A DNA stretch of 64,000 nucleotides from Trichothermofontia sichuanensis B231 (GTDB lineage: Bacteria; Cyanobacteriota; Cyanobacteriia; B231). Below, piece by piece: positions 29,212 to 38,822 of the stretch. The stretch is from contig NZ_CP110848.1 of the NCBI RefSeq assembly GCF_026240635.1, forward strand, positions 4,173,741 to 4,237,740. Reading direction: 5' to 3'. The notes under the pieces were generated by a model. The model did no database searches. It had not been told where the DNA came from and saw only the letters and a program-made list of their open reading frames with translations. The position numbers were made by a program, and so were the translations under genes. Position 1 is the first letter of the stretch, and every line of letters begins with the position of its first letter.

Positions 29212-30749
29212 GTTTCCCGATCGCGGTCCTGCTCTGCCCAATTTGCTCCTGGCCAACTCGCTCCTGGCTCAGCTGCACGCGGTTGACGCAGGGGTATCGG
29301 TAGGGGGTATGACGTAGGCGGTAAGCACTCCAACTGAGTAGGTGGGTTGTCTGATCGCTGACCGCGCTTTAGTTGGGAACCCGATCGCTGACGACGACGA
29401 TCGGAGGTGCGTTCTTCCACCGTATCCGCCGCGATCACCTCATACAGAATTGCCTGTTTATTCGCCTGTTTCCCCTTGCGCAATACTCGCCCCAAACGTT
29501 GGACAAATTGCCGCGTCGAGCCACTGCCGGCCAGAAAAATTGCAATCCGCACATCGGGGACATCTACCCCTTCATCCAGCACATTGGCAACCACCAGGGT
29601 TTTATAAATTCCCTGCTTAAAACGATCGAGAATTTCGTGGCGTTCCTTCACCGGGGTTTGGTGCGTGATCGCCGGGATCAGAAAATCCTGGGAAATGCGA
29701 TAAACCGTGGCGTTATCGTTGGTGAAAATCAACACCGGTTCCGGATAGTGTTGGTTCAGCAAATCCGTGAGAACGCGAACCTTGCCATCCGTCCCCAGGG
29801 CGATCGCCCGTGCCTCATGGTGAGCCAACATCGCTTGCCGTCCCGCCGCCGAAGTTGCACTTACCTGCACAAACCGTTGCCATCCCTCCAAACTGCCCAG
29901 GTGAATTTTGCTCTGGTTCAGGAAAGCATTGCGTTGTTGAATCAGGGCCTCATAGCGCTGACGTTCCCACTGGGACAGGTTGACCTTAATTTGCACCACT
30001 TCATGGGGGGCCAGGGCTTGCCCCGCCAGATCCTCCGGGGCCTTGCGGTAAACCGTTGGCCCAATCAGAGTGTCGAGATCCGTGTGGCGACCATCGGCCC
30101 GTTCTGGAGTAGCGCTTAACCCCAGGCGGTAGGGGGCGATCGCATACTCGGCAATCACCCGGTTAAAGTCACTGGGCAGGTGGTGACATTCATCAAAAAT
30201 CAACAGGCCATACCGATTCCCCAACGTTTCCGCATGGATGGCTGCACTGTCGTAGGTGGCGACCAGGAGGGGACTGCGATCGCGCGATCCCCCCCCCAAC
30301 ACCCCAACCTCCACATCCGGAAACGCCGCCAGCAGATGGGCATACCACTGGTGCAGCAAATCCAGCGTAGGCACCACAATCAGGGTATGGCACGGCGTCG
30401 CCTGCATCGCCAATTGGGCCAGATAGGTTTTCCCCGCCGCTGTGGGCAGGACCACCACCCCCCGCCGACCCGCCTGCTGCCAAGCCGCTAGGGCCGCCAC
30501 CTGATGGGGATAGGGTGGCATTTCCAGGCAAGATTTGAGGGTCAGGGGTGCAAACGCCTTGGCCTGATCCGTAAACGCTGTGCCCTCGGCTTGCAGTGCT
30601 TCCACCAGTGGCCGGTACTGGTTCGCTGGCACCCGAAACCGTTCGACCCGATCGTCCCACACGGCATACTCAATCCAGCCTTTACCCCGTGGCGGTGGGT
30701 GCAGGATGAGGGTGCCGCGATCGAAGGAAAGCGTCGGCGTTCGGGGCAT
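29208..30749 (-). CDS. XPB/Rad25-like superfamily 2 DNA helicase
   Basis: 513 residues. The helicase core has motif I VLPTAAGKT, motif II LLIFDECHH, motif III LGLSATP, and C-terminal motifs NVLDEGVDVPDVRIAIF and RQFVQRLGRVLRKGK. An N-terminal domain (FRVPANQYRPLVEALQ, LEMPPYPHQVAALAAWQQAG) resembles bacterial XPB homologues, which unwind DNA in repair or at transcription bubbles. The last 60 residues are low-complexity, basic and Pro-rich. Long antisense frames over this gene reflect base composition only. The stop codon overlaps that of the CAP-RTX gene by 4 nt. Confidence 0.92.
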   Translation of the reverse strand: MPRTPTLSFDRGTLILHPPPRGKGWIEYAVWDDRVERFRVPANQYRPLVEALQAEGTAFTDQAKAFAPLTLKSCLEMPPYPHQVAALAAWQQAGRRGVVVLPTAAGKTYLAQLAMQATPCHTLIVVPTLDLLHQWYAHLLAAFPDVEVGVLGGGSRDRSPLLVATYDSAAIHAETLGNRYGLLIFDECHHLPSDFNRVIAEYAIAPYRLGLSATPERADGRHTDLDTLIGPTVYRKAPEDLAGQALAPHEVVQIKVNLSQWERQRYEALIQQRNAFLNQSKIHLGSLEGWQRFVQVSATSAAGRQAMLAHHEARAIALGTDGKVRVLTDLLNQHYPEPVLIFTNDNATVYRISQDFLIPAITHQTPVKERHEILDRFKQGIYKTLVVANVLDEGVDVPDVRIAIFLAGSGSTRQFVQRLGRVLRKGKQANKQAILYEVIAADTVEERTSDRRRQRSGSQLKRGQRSDNPPTQLECLPPTSYPLPIPLRQPRAAEPGASWPGANWAEQDRDRET

Positions 30750-30763
30750 CGGTTAGGCTCTCG

Positions 30764-32833
30764 CTACCACTGCTCCACCGCTGCCTGAAAGCCCTGCCGT
30801 TTGAGAACCTTTTGTAATTGGGCTGCAGGCTGGGGATCGCCAAAGACAGCCACCTGCATCAGGGGACGGCCAGGGACCTGCAAGGCATTCGGTAACAATG
30901 ACTGGAGCCGCATTTGCTCTCGAAGACTCGTGATCTGCACCACAACCCGATAGGATACCCCGCCGGGACTGGGTGCGGCTGGGGCTGAGGGTGTGGGCAC
31001 TACCGGGCTTTGGGGCATTTGGGGCCTGAAGACTGGCGTTGGGGGCGGGGGAGTGGGTTGGGGCACGATCGAGGTCTGGCCCGGTTGCCAAACCGATTCC
31101 TTACCGTCCGCCGCCCCGATCGGGATCTCAGCACTCGGCACAGCTAGTAGCGGATTGGGACCGATCGCCGGGGGTGCAGGCTCGGCCTGAGCAAGGGATA
31201 GGGGAGTCCCCGGAACTGATGTCCGCGGTGGCGGGGCAGCAAAGGCTCCTCCGGTTGGAACACCCCTAGGAACTGCTACCGCAGTTACTGCCGCAGTCAC
31301 TGGCACAGTAGATCGCAACACCGTGCGTGCAGGTGACGTTTGCGGACGGCTGGAGGCTGTAAGCACGGGGGCCGCATAGCGAGTCGCTAGGGGCGCAGGC
31401 ATATAGGCGGTATCCAAAGTGGGGCTAGGAAACTGGGCCGCCGTCGTCAGGGGAACTGTGTGAGGCATCGCCGTCGCTGCGAGCAGCAAGGGTTGGGGGA
31501 AAGCAATTCCCCCTTGGGGGCGCTGCACGGTGGTAGTATCATTGGGCAATAAAGGAACGACGGGGACAGGCTGGCTAGCCATATCCAGGGGGGTATCCCC
31601 AGTAGGAGGTGGGGGTAAACTGGCGACGGGGGTAGCAGCCCCCCCTGCCGATAATACCGCTTCCTGGCCCGCTAAAATCGGGATACGTCGGCTAATCCGT
31701 CCTCCGTAATCAATACGACCCAAGCTGCGATCGCGCTCCAGATCATTCCCTACCGCTGGAATAAAGGTTGCGATCGCCTGGGCATTGATATCAAATCGGC
31801 CATTATCTTGAAAGCGATTATTCCCAGCAGCTTTTTCAGTCCCCAGATCGGGCAGGGCTTGCTCAAGCACAACCACCCCATCCCGACTTTGTTCGGCAAA
31901 AAGACTCTGGCGCACGATCGGCTGGGCAGTGCCGATCGCCACGAGGCCATCGCGGTTCTGACGAAATTGATTATGGAAGAGCTGAGGTTGGGCTGTGTTC
32001 GTAACCAAAATTCCCACGTTATTTTCCTGGAGGACATTCCCTCGGACTAATGGCTGGGCCGCATCGGCAATGTGGATCCCCATCCCATTGTGCTGTAATT
32101 GATTGCGCTGGATCAGCGGGCGACCTTGACCGGCGATCGTGATCCCCGTTCCAGCGTTGCCGGTGATCGTATTTTCCACGATCGTGGGGCTGCTATCGCT
32201 GATCCACAGGGCATGACCCTGGGGGTTCGGGTTCGTGACGGTAACCCCCACCAGCGCGGCGCGATCGGCTCCCACGATGGTGACATTCCGGCGAGGGTTA
32301 CCGCCAGGCAGGGGGCCGCCCCCATGGATAATGACGGTCTGATCCGGGTGGGCCGTCTGCCCCTGCACCGTCACATCCGGTTGAAGCCGCAAGGGAAAGA
32401 CCTCACCGTGGGCGGTGTCATATACACCGGGCGCAAGCAGAATCACTGTTCCCGCCGTTGCCCTCTGGAGGGCCTGAGTGAGGGTGCGATAGGGAGCCAG
32501 TTGACTACCATTGCCCTGCCGATCGTGGCCACGTTCGGCATCCACAAAAACAGCCTGGGGTAAGGACTGGGACGACTCTGAAGCAAGGGGGGGTGTGATA
32601 ATCGGTAGGGTAGACGCGGTTGGGGGAGTTGGGATTGCTGCTGGCGGGAGGCGGGAGGCACTAGAAACAGGGGATGCTACGCCATTCCCTTGCGCCAGGG
32701 TAACATTGCTCCCCATCACACCCAGAATACTCATTATGCCCAGCCACCAGGGCAGTAATCCATCCGATCGCAGGAGCCAACGCAACCGTCCAACGCTGAG
32801 ATTCCCCAGCCGTGACTGATAGTGCCTATTCAT
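30764..32833 (-). CDS. Exported beta-helix (DUF1565-like) protein with SPOR-like tail
   Basis: 689 residues. A signal or anchor helix at about 28-48 (ending NVTLAQG) is followed by a Pro/Ser linker and a right-handed parallel beta-helix domain at about 92-345 (VFVDAERGHDRQGNGSQLAP, then turns such as SSPTIVENTITGNAGTG). A long Pro/Ala/Thr-rich linker (about 380-600) joins it to a C-terminal module, YRVVVQITSLREQ to LKRQGFQAAV, which looks like a SPOR-type peptidoglycan-binding domain. Probable envelope or cell-wall association. It lies 14 nt upstream of the helicase gene on the same strand, so the two may be cotranscribed. Confidence 0.85.
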   Translation of the reverse strand: MNRHYQSRLGNLSVGRLRWLLRSDGLLPWWLGIMSILGVMGSNVTLAQGNGVASPVSSASRLPPAAIPTPPTASTLPIITPPLASESSQSLPQAVFVDAERGHDRQGNGSQLAPYRTLTQALQRATAGTVILLAPGVYDTAHGEVFPLRLQPDVTVQGQTAHPDQTVIIHGGGPLPGGNPRRNVTIVGADRAALVGVTVTNPNPQGHALWISDSSPTIVENTITGNAGTGITIAGQGRPLIQRNQLQHNGMGIHIADAAQPLVRGNVLQENNVGILVTNTAQPQLFHNQFRQNRDGLVAIGTAQPIVRQSLFAEQSRDGVVVLEQALPDLGTEKAAGNNRFQDNGRFDINAQAIATFIPAVGNDLERDRSLGRIDYGGRISRRIPILAGQEAVLSAGGAATPVASLPPPPTGDTPLDMASQPVPVVPLLPNDTTTVQRPQGGIAFPQPLLLAATAMPHTVPLTTAAQFPSPTLDTAYMPAPLATRYAAPVLTASSRPQTSPARTVLRSTVPVTAAVTAVAVPRGVPTGGAFAAPPPRTSVPGTPLSLAQAEPAPPAIGPNPLLAVPSAEIPIGAADGKESVWQPGQTSIVPQPTPPPPTPVFRPQMPQSPVVPTPSAPAAPSPGGVSYRVVVQITSLREQMRLQSLLPNALQVPGRPLMQVAVFGDPQPAAQLQKVLKRQGFQAAVEQW

Positions 32834-32937
32834 AACACGCTCTCTCTTCTCACAATCAACGATCGCAACCTGCCGGCCCAGTGTCGTGGGGAGGGTTGGG
32901 TGACCGTGCCCAAAAGCCAGGATGATTGACCACTGTT

Positions 32938-34260
32938 TTAGTGCATCTTGGCAATTTTATCTACCCAGGAATTCCCACTCGTGGGGGGACAGTTGGCAGG
33001 GGCAAGTCGCTGCAAAATTTGCTTGAGAACGAAAGCAGTCCAGTCGATATCGGCAGCAGTGGTCTCACGACCGAGGGTGAGGCGAATTGCACCGAGGGCA
33101 ACTGCTTCCGGGTAGCCCATTGCCAATAGGGTGGGGCTAGGAACGGTTTTGCCACTATTGCAGGCTGCCCCAGAACTAATGCCAATCCCTGCCAAATTCA
33201 TGTGATGGACGATCGTTTTTCCCGTCACACGATTTTCCAGCGCAGAGATGACAGGGGCGTTGCTCCCATAGGTCGATGGGGCTGAATACCCCCCGTCTAA
33301 ATCGACGCAAAAACTGACATGGTGGGGTAAACGTCGCCATTCCCCCTCGTGGAGGGCCTTGCCGTGTACGCCCGTGGGAATCAGGTGGGGGGTATCAGCC
33401 AACTGGGCAAAGAGGCGATCGCGCAGGGCAATCAAACGCGGGGTTTCGATCGCCATTTCCTGGGCGGCTAACTGGGCGGCGACCCCAAAGCCCGCGATCG
33501 CCGCCACGGCCTGGGTTCCCGATCGTCGCTGACTTTCCTGGCCACCCCCTGCTAACAGGGGCACAAGCTCCAGATCTGGCCGGACATAGAGGGCACCCAC
33601 CCCCTGGGGACCGTAGAGTTTATGGCTGGAAAGGGACAGCAGATCGACCGGTAAGGTTTGGACATCGATCGCCAGCCGTCCCGCTACCTGGACGGCATCT
33701 GTGTGGAAGAGTACCCCGCGATCACGACAGATTTTTCCCAGTTCCGCGATCGACTGGAGGGTGCCCACCTCGCTTTGGCCGTAAATTATCGACACGAGTA
33801 CGGTATCTCGCCGCAGGGCCAACTGAAGATTGAGCGGATTCACCCACCCCTCAGAATTCACCGGCAACCGGGTTACCGCCCAGCCCCGTTCTTCCAAAAG
33901 CCGCACGGGTTCACGGATGGCCGAATGTTCTACCTGGGAAATGATTAAATGGCGGGGGGTGAGGTAGTGCTGGGCAACGCCCCAAATAGCGAGATTATCA
34001 GCTTCGGTGCCTCCTGAGGTAAACACGATCGCCTCTGGGGGGGCGTTGAGCAACCCTGCCACCTGGATACGTGCTTGCTCGACTATTGTCGCTGCCCGCT
34101 GGCCCCATACATGCAAACTGGAGGGATTGCCCCACTGTTCACTCAGGGCCGCTTGCATGGCTGCAATCACCTCTGGGCGGGGCGGGGTGGTCGCACTATA
34201 GTCCAGGTAAATTTGCAGGGGAGCGGTTGATTCTCCAGGAGAGACGCTACGCGATCGCAT
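32938..34260 (-). CDS. Cysteine desulfurase (NifS/IscS type)
   Basis: 440 residues. A PLP enzyme that removes sulfur from cysteine for Fe-S clusters and thio-cofactors. YLDYSATTPPRPEV, TSGGTEADNLAIWG, FHTDAVQ and the PLP lysine in LSLSSHKLYGPQG are present. The catalytic cysteine loop is GISSGAACNSGKTVPSP, as in class I enzymes. No iscU or nifU lies nearby, so its partner acts in trans. About 20 extra residues after the conserved core (PPTSGNSWVDKIAKMH) are not family-typical. Confidence 0.95.
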   Translation of the reverse strand: MRSRSVSPGESTAPLQIYLDYSATTPPRPEVIAAMQAALSEQWGNPSSLHVWGQRAATIVEQARIQVAGLLNAPPEAIVFTSGGTEADNLAIWGVAQHYLTPRHLIISQVEHSAIREPVRLLEERGWAVTRLPVNSEGWVNPLNLQLALRRDTVLVSIIYGQSEVGTLQSIAELGKICRDRGVLFHTDAVQVAGRLAIDVQTLPVDLLSLSSHKLYGPQGVGALYVRPDLELVPLLAGGGQESQRRSGTQAVAAIAGFGVAAQLAAQEMAIETPRLIALRDRLFAQLADTPHLIPTGVHGKALHEGEWRRLPHHVSFCVDLDGGYSAPSTYGSNAPVISALENRVTGKTIVHHMNLAGIGISSGAACNSGKTVPSPTLLAMGYPEAVALGAIRLTLGRETTAADIDWTAFVLKQILQRLAPANCPPTSGNSWVDKIAKMH

Positions 34261-34757
34261 GGTGCACCTCGTTTGGGCGGCATTGTGGACGGCATTGTGG
34301 ACGGTGGAATCGCCAGCCTGCCCTCACCTCTCACCTTACCGCAATTGGGGATCAGTCAGGTTATCCGCTGGTTATAGGGGTTGAAAATATACTTTTCGAT
34401 CCCTACGCTTACCATAATTGAGGATCGGTTCAGCAGTGCGTTGGGATGGGCAATACCGGAAACTGCACGGTTATCGAACGCACTTTTGAGTTAATTTTAG
34501 TTAATTATTAATTAATTAAGTCATGTGATTAGTGATTGATTAATTAAAGTCACGATCGGTGTCTGGTAAATCAGGAATTTCTGGTAAGTCGGGCACACTG
34601 GCAACAACAACCTAGTTCCGGCCTAACTCCTTGCAACTCTCTACTTTTAGATTTTGCTTTTATTGGGATTTAACAAGGCTAGCGATGACGAAATGAGGCT
34701 TGTGAGGATTAAAGTCGTGATTGTGATAATTTAAGGATATGGTTAACAATGGAAATC

Positions 34758-34776
34758 CTTACTGATAATCAGTATC
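34758..34776 (+). promoter_or_regulatory. Fur-box-like palindrome
   Basis: CTTACTGATAATCAGTATC matches 15 of 19 positions of the classical Fur consensus and contains the perfect 13-nt palindrome ACTGATAATCAGT. It lies about 100 nt before the start of the membrane protein gene. The rest of the 34261-34877 gap is A+T-rich with several TTAATTA repeats (34491-34550) and no gene that I can support. Confidence 0.35.
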
Positions 34777-34877
34777 ATCTCGTCGTTTGGGATGATTAAA
34801 TTGCTTGATCTCAGTTTAATCTAAGTTTCCTATTGTACTATAAACATGGTCACTTTCGACTCAAATTGGGAGCGAAT

Positions 34878-36614
34878 GTGCTTTTTTATCTTGTCGCTTG
34901 GACGTTCTTGTTCCTAGTTTGCCTGGTGATAGGAACAGCCGTGCTGAGGCTGACGGCTGCTGATGGCTATGATCGGGAAAGCGATCGCGCGATACTGGCG
35001 GTTTGGCTGGGATTAGTCCTGCTGGCGATCGCCTTACTGGGGATTTCGCTCGTTTTACCGCTTTCTCCCCTCGTCGGTCTGGGGATGGCCCTCTTGGGCG
35101 TGGGTTGTTCGCTTTACTTTCGCCCGGTCAGGCAGGATCTGTTCCGGTACAGTCGCCTCTATTCCCAACCGCGTCTGTCCCTGGTGGGCATACTGGCGAT
35201 CGGAATTGCCGCTTTTTCTACCCGTGAGGTTGCCTGGTTTGATACCGGACTCTACCACTACGGTGTCATTAAATGGCTGGCGGAGTTTGGCACCGTTCCG
35301 GGCATGGGTTTAATTAATTCTCGCTTTGGATTTACCTCCGCCTGGTTTGCGCTGTTAGCACCGTTTGTGAGTGGCTTTTTAACGGCCCGTGCCAGTGCCG
35401 TTGCCAACAGCTTCATATTTTATCTGGCGATTGGACAATGGCTCATTAGCGCTAAGGCCAGTTTAACAGCCGATGCCAGACTCGCCGATCGCTTTATCAC
35501 CATTTTTCTAGGCATGACTCTGCCGATCGCCTTTGTGATCAAAATTCCCTGGTTTATGACCGTTTCTACTGCTCCCGATTTTCCCTTAATCCTGCTGACG
35601 GGGATAATTGCCTGGGCAATCTTGCTGAGCACCAGGGAACGCCCATTGGCTACCACTCTCTCTGGATCACAACGCTTACTCGATGTTCGCATTATTCCCC
35701 TGATTCTGGCTACTGGAGCAATGGCTATCAAACTCAATGGCATTGCCTTAGTGCCGATCGCAATCCTATTTTATCTAATGGGAGGTCAGCTAACCTGGAA
35801 ACGAATCGCCGTCGGCTTGGGGCTACCGTTTGTATTACTGTTGCCCATGTTTTTGTATGGATATGTGGTTATTGGCTTTCCCTTGTTTCCTGCCACTTTG
35901 TTTGGGCTGGATTTTCCCTGGACGATTCAGGTAGCGATCGCCCAAGAACTGGAAGCACTGCCCAATCCCTGGGTACCCACCGGGGAAAAACTATCCTGGT
36001 TCGATCAAATCTGGCAGTGGTTATTTAACCTGCTCACCCAATGGTTGCCGGGTGAAAAATTAAATATCCTGATTCCTCTCTTGTTAGGCGTCTCAGTTAT
36101 TGCAGGGTTACAAATTCTTAAAAAATTTCGTCAGCAGCACTTTGAAGGTCGCCCTTGGTTACTCCTATTGGGAGCCACTGGCTCTATGTTGGTGATGCTG
36201 AAATCCCCGCTCCTACGGCATGGCCTTGGCTACTTTGCTGTATTGCCCGCCTACTGGGTCGCTGATCAATGGCCATCCCTGTTCAGGCGAGGGGGCGAGA
36301 CCCTTGGGAAAATGTTTAATCATGTGTCCCAAACGTTACCGCAATTTCTATCCCTGATTTGGCTGAGTGTCCTGACCGGTATCCTGATGATATTGGGGGC
36401 GACGCAACATCTAGACTATCTCCTGTTACCATCGCGACTACCCACGGTTACGTTGCATCAGGCCCAGGTAAATGATGTGATCTACCTTTACCCAACGGTA
36501 TCCACGCAGTGCTGGGCCGAGGAGATTCCATGTGCTATCGGTCCAATTGAGGATGATATTCAATTGCGTGAGCCAACCCAGGGTATAAGCGGGGGCTTTA
36601 TCTATCGGAAATAG
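34878..36614 (+). CDS. Polytopic membrane protein, GT-C/PMT-like
   Basis: About 578 residues from a GTG at 34878, preferred because GGGAG lies 5 nt before it; the frame also opens at a TTG at 34833. Roughly a dozen hydrophobic helices are visible, with a loop FDTGLYHYGVIKWLAEFGTV resembling the DxxxYH region of dolichol-type GT-C transferases, and a soluble C-terminal part of about 60 residues (VNDVIYLYPTVSTQCWAEEI). It may act on envelope glycans, but no family is certain. The second copy of the 45-nt hairpin follows its stop codon after 24 nt. Confidence 0.8.
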   Translation: MLFYLVAWTFLFLVCLVIGTAVLRLTAADGYDRESDRAILAVWLGLVLLAIALLGISLVLPLSPLVGLGMALLGVGCSLYFRPVRQDLFRYSRLYSQPRLSLVGILAIGIAAFSTREVAWFDTGLYHYGVIKWLAEFGTVPGMGLINSRFGFTSAWFALLAPFVSGFLTARASAVANSFIFYLAIGQWLISAKASLTADARLADRFITIFLGMTLPIAFVIKIPWFMTVSTAPDFPLILLTGIIAWAILLSTRERPLATTLSGSQRLLDVRIIPLILATGAMAIKLNGIALVPIAILFYLMGGQLTWKRIAVGLGLPFVLLLPMFLYGYVVIGFPLFPATLFGLDFPWTIQVAIAQELEALPNPWVPTGEKLSWFDQIWQWLFNLLTQWLPGEKLNILIPLLLGVSVIAGLQILKKFRQQHFEGRPWLLLLGATGSMLVMLKSPLLRHGLGYFAVLPAYWVADQWPSLFRRGGETLGKMFNHVSQTLPQFLSLIWLSVLTGILMILGATQHLDYLLLPSRLPTVTLHQAQVNDVIYLYPTVSTQCWAEEIPCAIGPIEDDIQLREPTQGISGGFIYRK

Positions 36615-36638
36615 GTATAGATAAAATGGACGGTTCTC

Positions 36639-36683
36639 CTGGGTTTATGGTGGGGGCGCGTAGCGCCCCCACCATAAACCCAG
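36639..36683. repeat. 45-nt perfect hairpin repeat, copy 2
   Basis: 21-nt arms from CTGGGTTTATGGTGGGGGCG to CCCCACCATAAACCCAG with loop GTA. The G in the first arm (A in copy 1) is matched by C in the second (T in copy 1), a compensatory pair. Sequence 3' of both copies stays similar (CAGCGTTTC, then TTTA and TGTAGTT), so the repeat unit extends beyond the hairpin. Confidence 0.9.
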
Positions 36684-36711
36684 CGTTTCGGCTCTTTAAT
36701 GTGTAGTTACC

Positions 36712-36930
36712 TACAGCCTTTACCTAATTTACTCAGTACACCGTTAAGGTTTGGATCTCGATCCTACCAGCGGCCCTCATCCCCCAACCCCTTCTCCCAA
36801 GTGGGGCGAAGGGGAGCCGGATTTTCAAGTCCCTCTCCCGCTCTGGGAGAGGGATTTAGGGTGAGGGCCACACCAGCGGGCTGCACCTATTCTACCCCTG
36901 TAAAACTTTATGATTGAGGTAAAGGCTGTA
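36712..36930 (+). repeat. MITE family 1, copy b
   Basis: 219 bp with the same termini as copy a (TACAGCCTTTACCTAATTTA at left, AGGTAAAGGCTGTA at right) and the same internal CCCTCTCCCGCTCTGGGAGA block. It lies 20 nt before the stop codon end of mobA and 28 nt after the hairpin repeat. Confidence 0.85.
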
Positions 36931-36949
36931 TACGGTTTACTCCATAAAC

Positions 36950-37564
36950 TCAGAAAAGCCAAACGGACTTGAGATCATCGGGTTCATTACAGTTCAGGAG
37001 CATTTGGGGGTTGACATCCGTGAAGTCATTAATGGCCTGCACCGATCGCGACTTTAACCATACTTGAAACGATCGCCCACCTTGGTCAATAAAGTGTTGC
37101 AGGTCCGATAAACAACTCCGCCGATAAAATCCACATAATGGTTCCCACCTCTTGGGATGGCTGGGCAAACAGGCGATCGCGTCGGGTACGACGCTGGGTA
37201 AGTGGGCAATCCAAGCTTGCAGGATAGGTACCTGCAGATTGGGCAAATCGCAGGCCAGGAGCAGAACCCATGCCTGTTCTACCTGCGCTAGGCCCTGAGC
37301 AAAACCGACCAGTGGCCCCAGCGGTTGCCCCTCAGCAGCGATCGTTTCCTGAATCATCCGACAGGCAGGCGGCAATAAAGGCTGATATTGGGCCGATCGC
37401 GGGCTAACCACATAAACCTCCTCACAGCATTGGCTGGCTACGTCACACACACGCCGCAGCAACGGTTGCCCCGCAACCGCAATCAGCGCCTTATCAACGC
37501 CCATGCGGGTACTGCCTCCTCCCGCCAAGACGATCGCGGCTACCCCCCTCGCTGTCATCCTCAA
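36950..37564 (-). CDS. mobA: Molybdenum cofactor guanylyltransferase
   Basis: 204 residues. The signature AAIVLAGGGSTRMGVDKALI is diagnostic of MobA, which attaches GMP to Mo-molybdopterin. LLLACDLPNLQVPIL holds the conserved metal-binding CD(L/M)P sequence. C-terminal LKSVWLF is less typical, and the last residues (NEPDDL) match the family's N-T-P-E-D-L end. No other moa/moe gene is visible here. Nitrate reductase is the usual client in cyanobacteria. Confidence 0.93.
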   Translation of the reverse strand: MRMTARGVAAIVLAGGGSTRMGVDKALIAVAGQPLLRRVCDVASQCCEEVYVVSPRSAQYQPLLPPACRMIQETIAAEGQPLGPLVGFAQGLAQVEQAWVLLLACDLPNLQVPILQAWIAHLPSVVPDAIACLPSHPKRWEPLCGFYRRSCLSDLQHFIDQGGRSFQVWLKSRSVQAINDFTDVNPQMLLNCNEPDDLKSVWLF

Positions 37565-37819
37565 CCTTGCCTCCTAGAACCCTACATCCGTAGTCTCTAT
37601 TCTGTAGTTTCTACGTCGGTGGGTGTCATCTAACCCAGGACCCCTCATCCCCTAACCCCCAAGCCCCCTCATCCCCTAACCCCTTCTCCCAAGCTGGGAG
37701 AACGGGAACCGATCTGGCTCCCCTCGTCCACCCCCTAGCCTGTACCTGATGCCTATTTTGGTAAAAATGACTATAATTAAATCAACCAAATAAATTTATT
37801 TCAACCAGAAGTACGGCCT

Positions 37820-38788
37820 GTGTTTACAACCCTTCTCGATCGTCCCGGGGCAGCCCCCAGTCGTCCGCTCGACCTCTTTGCGGCGGTGCAGGCCCTCAAG
37901 CAGGAATTGAATGCGGTCATCCTCGCCCACTATTACCAGGACCCTGATATTCAGGATATTGCGGACTATATCGGTGATTCCCTGGGGTTAGCTCGGCAAG
38001 CCGTCAGTACGGATGCCGATGTCATTGTCTTTGCTGGGGTCCACTTTATGGCCGAAACAGCGAAGATCCTGAATCCAGACAAGCGGGTGCTGTTACCGGA
38101 TCTAAATGCAGGCTGTTCATTGGCAGACAGTTGTCCGCCGGAGGCGTTTGCCCAGTTCAAGGCCGCCCATCCCGATCATTTGGTAATTTCCTACATTAAT
38201 TGTTCGGCAGCGATTAAAGCCCTGAGCGATATCATCTGCACCAGTTCCAACGCTGTGGAGATTGTGCGCCAAATTCCGGCTGACCAGCCTATCCTCTTTG
38301 CGCCGGATCAGAACCTAGGACGGTATGTGATGCAGCAAACCGGACGGGAAATGGTGCTCTGGCAAGGCAGTTGTATTGTCCATGAGAATTTCTCGGAGCG
38401 GAAACTGGTGGAACTGAAGGCACAACACCCAGAGGCAGAAGTGCTGGCCCATCCGGAATGTGAAGCGGCTGTCTTACGCCATGCGGACTATATTGGTTCA
38501 ACCACAGCCTTGCTGAAATACACGCAGCGCAGCGATCGCCCGACTTTTATCGTGGCAACTGAACCTGGCATTATCCACCAGATGCAGCGATCGGCTCCGG
38601 ATAAGCAGTTTATTGCTGCTCCCCCCACCGGGAACTGTGCCTGCAATGAATGCCCCCACATGCGCCTAAATACATTGGAAAAACTTTATGACTGCATGAA
38701 AACCGGCCAACCAGAGATTACCCTGGATGAGGAGACGCGGTTAGCGGCACTGCGTCCAATTCAGCGCATGTTGGCGATGAGTCGTTAG
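37820..38788 (+). CDS. nadA: Quinolinate synthase
   Basis: 322 residues from a GTG. NadA condenses iminoaspartate with dihydroxyacetone phosphate to quinolinate for NAD synthesis and carries a [4Fe-4S] cluster. The [20 protein letters not shown] start, the [15 protein letters not shown] and [13 protein letters not shown] motifs and the [20 protein letters not shown] end hold the cluster cysteines. The 255 bp upstream contain fragments of dispersed repeats (CCCCTCATCCCCTAACCCC, AATGACTATAATT). Imperfect direct repeats GAGTCGTTAGATGATGAGTC cross its stop codon. Confidence 0.96.
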   Translation: MFTTLLDRPGAAPSRPLDLFAAVQALKQELNAVILAHYYQDPDIQDIADYIGDSLGLARQAVSTDADVIVFAGVHFMAETAKILNPDKRVLLPDLNAGCSLADSCPPEAFAQFKAAHPDHLVISYINCSAAIKALSDIICTSSNAVEIVRQIPADQPILFAPDQNLGRYVMQQTGREMVLWQGSCIVHENFSERKLVELKAQHPEAEVLAHPECEAAVLRHADYIGSTTALLKYTQRSDRPTFIVATEPGIIHQMQRSAPDKQFIAAPPTGNCACNECPHMRLNTLEKLYDCMKTGQPEITLDEETRLAALRPIQRMLAMSR

Positions 38789-38822
38789 ATGATGAGTCGT
38801 TGATACATCGTTAGATGTGTCA

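Noticed and set aside
29373-30119. 248-residue frame antisense to the helicase
   Set aside because: No domain and no ribosome-binding site, and it is wholly covered by a confident gene.
30193-30660. 155-residue antisense frame across the helicase gene
   Set aside because: Very Gly/Ser-rich composition and no family; the sense strand encodes clear helicase motifs. It is a by-product of G+C-rich codon use.
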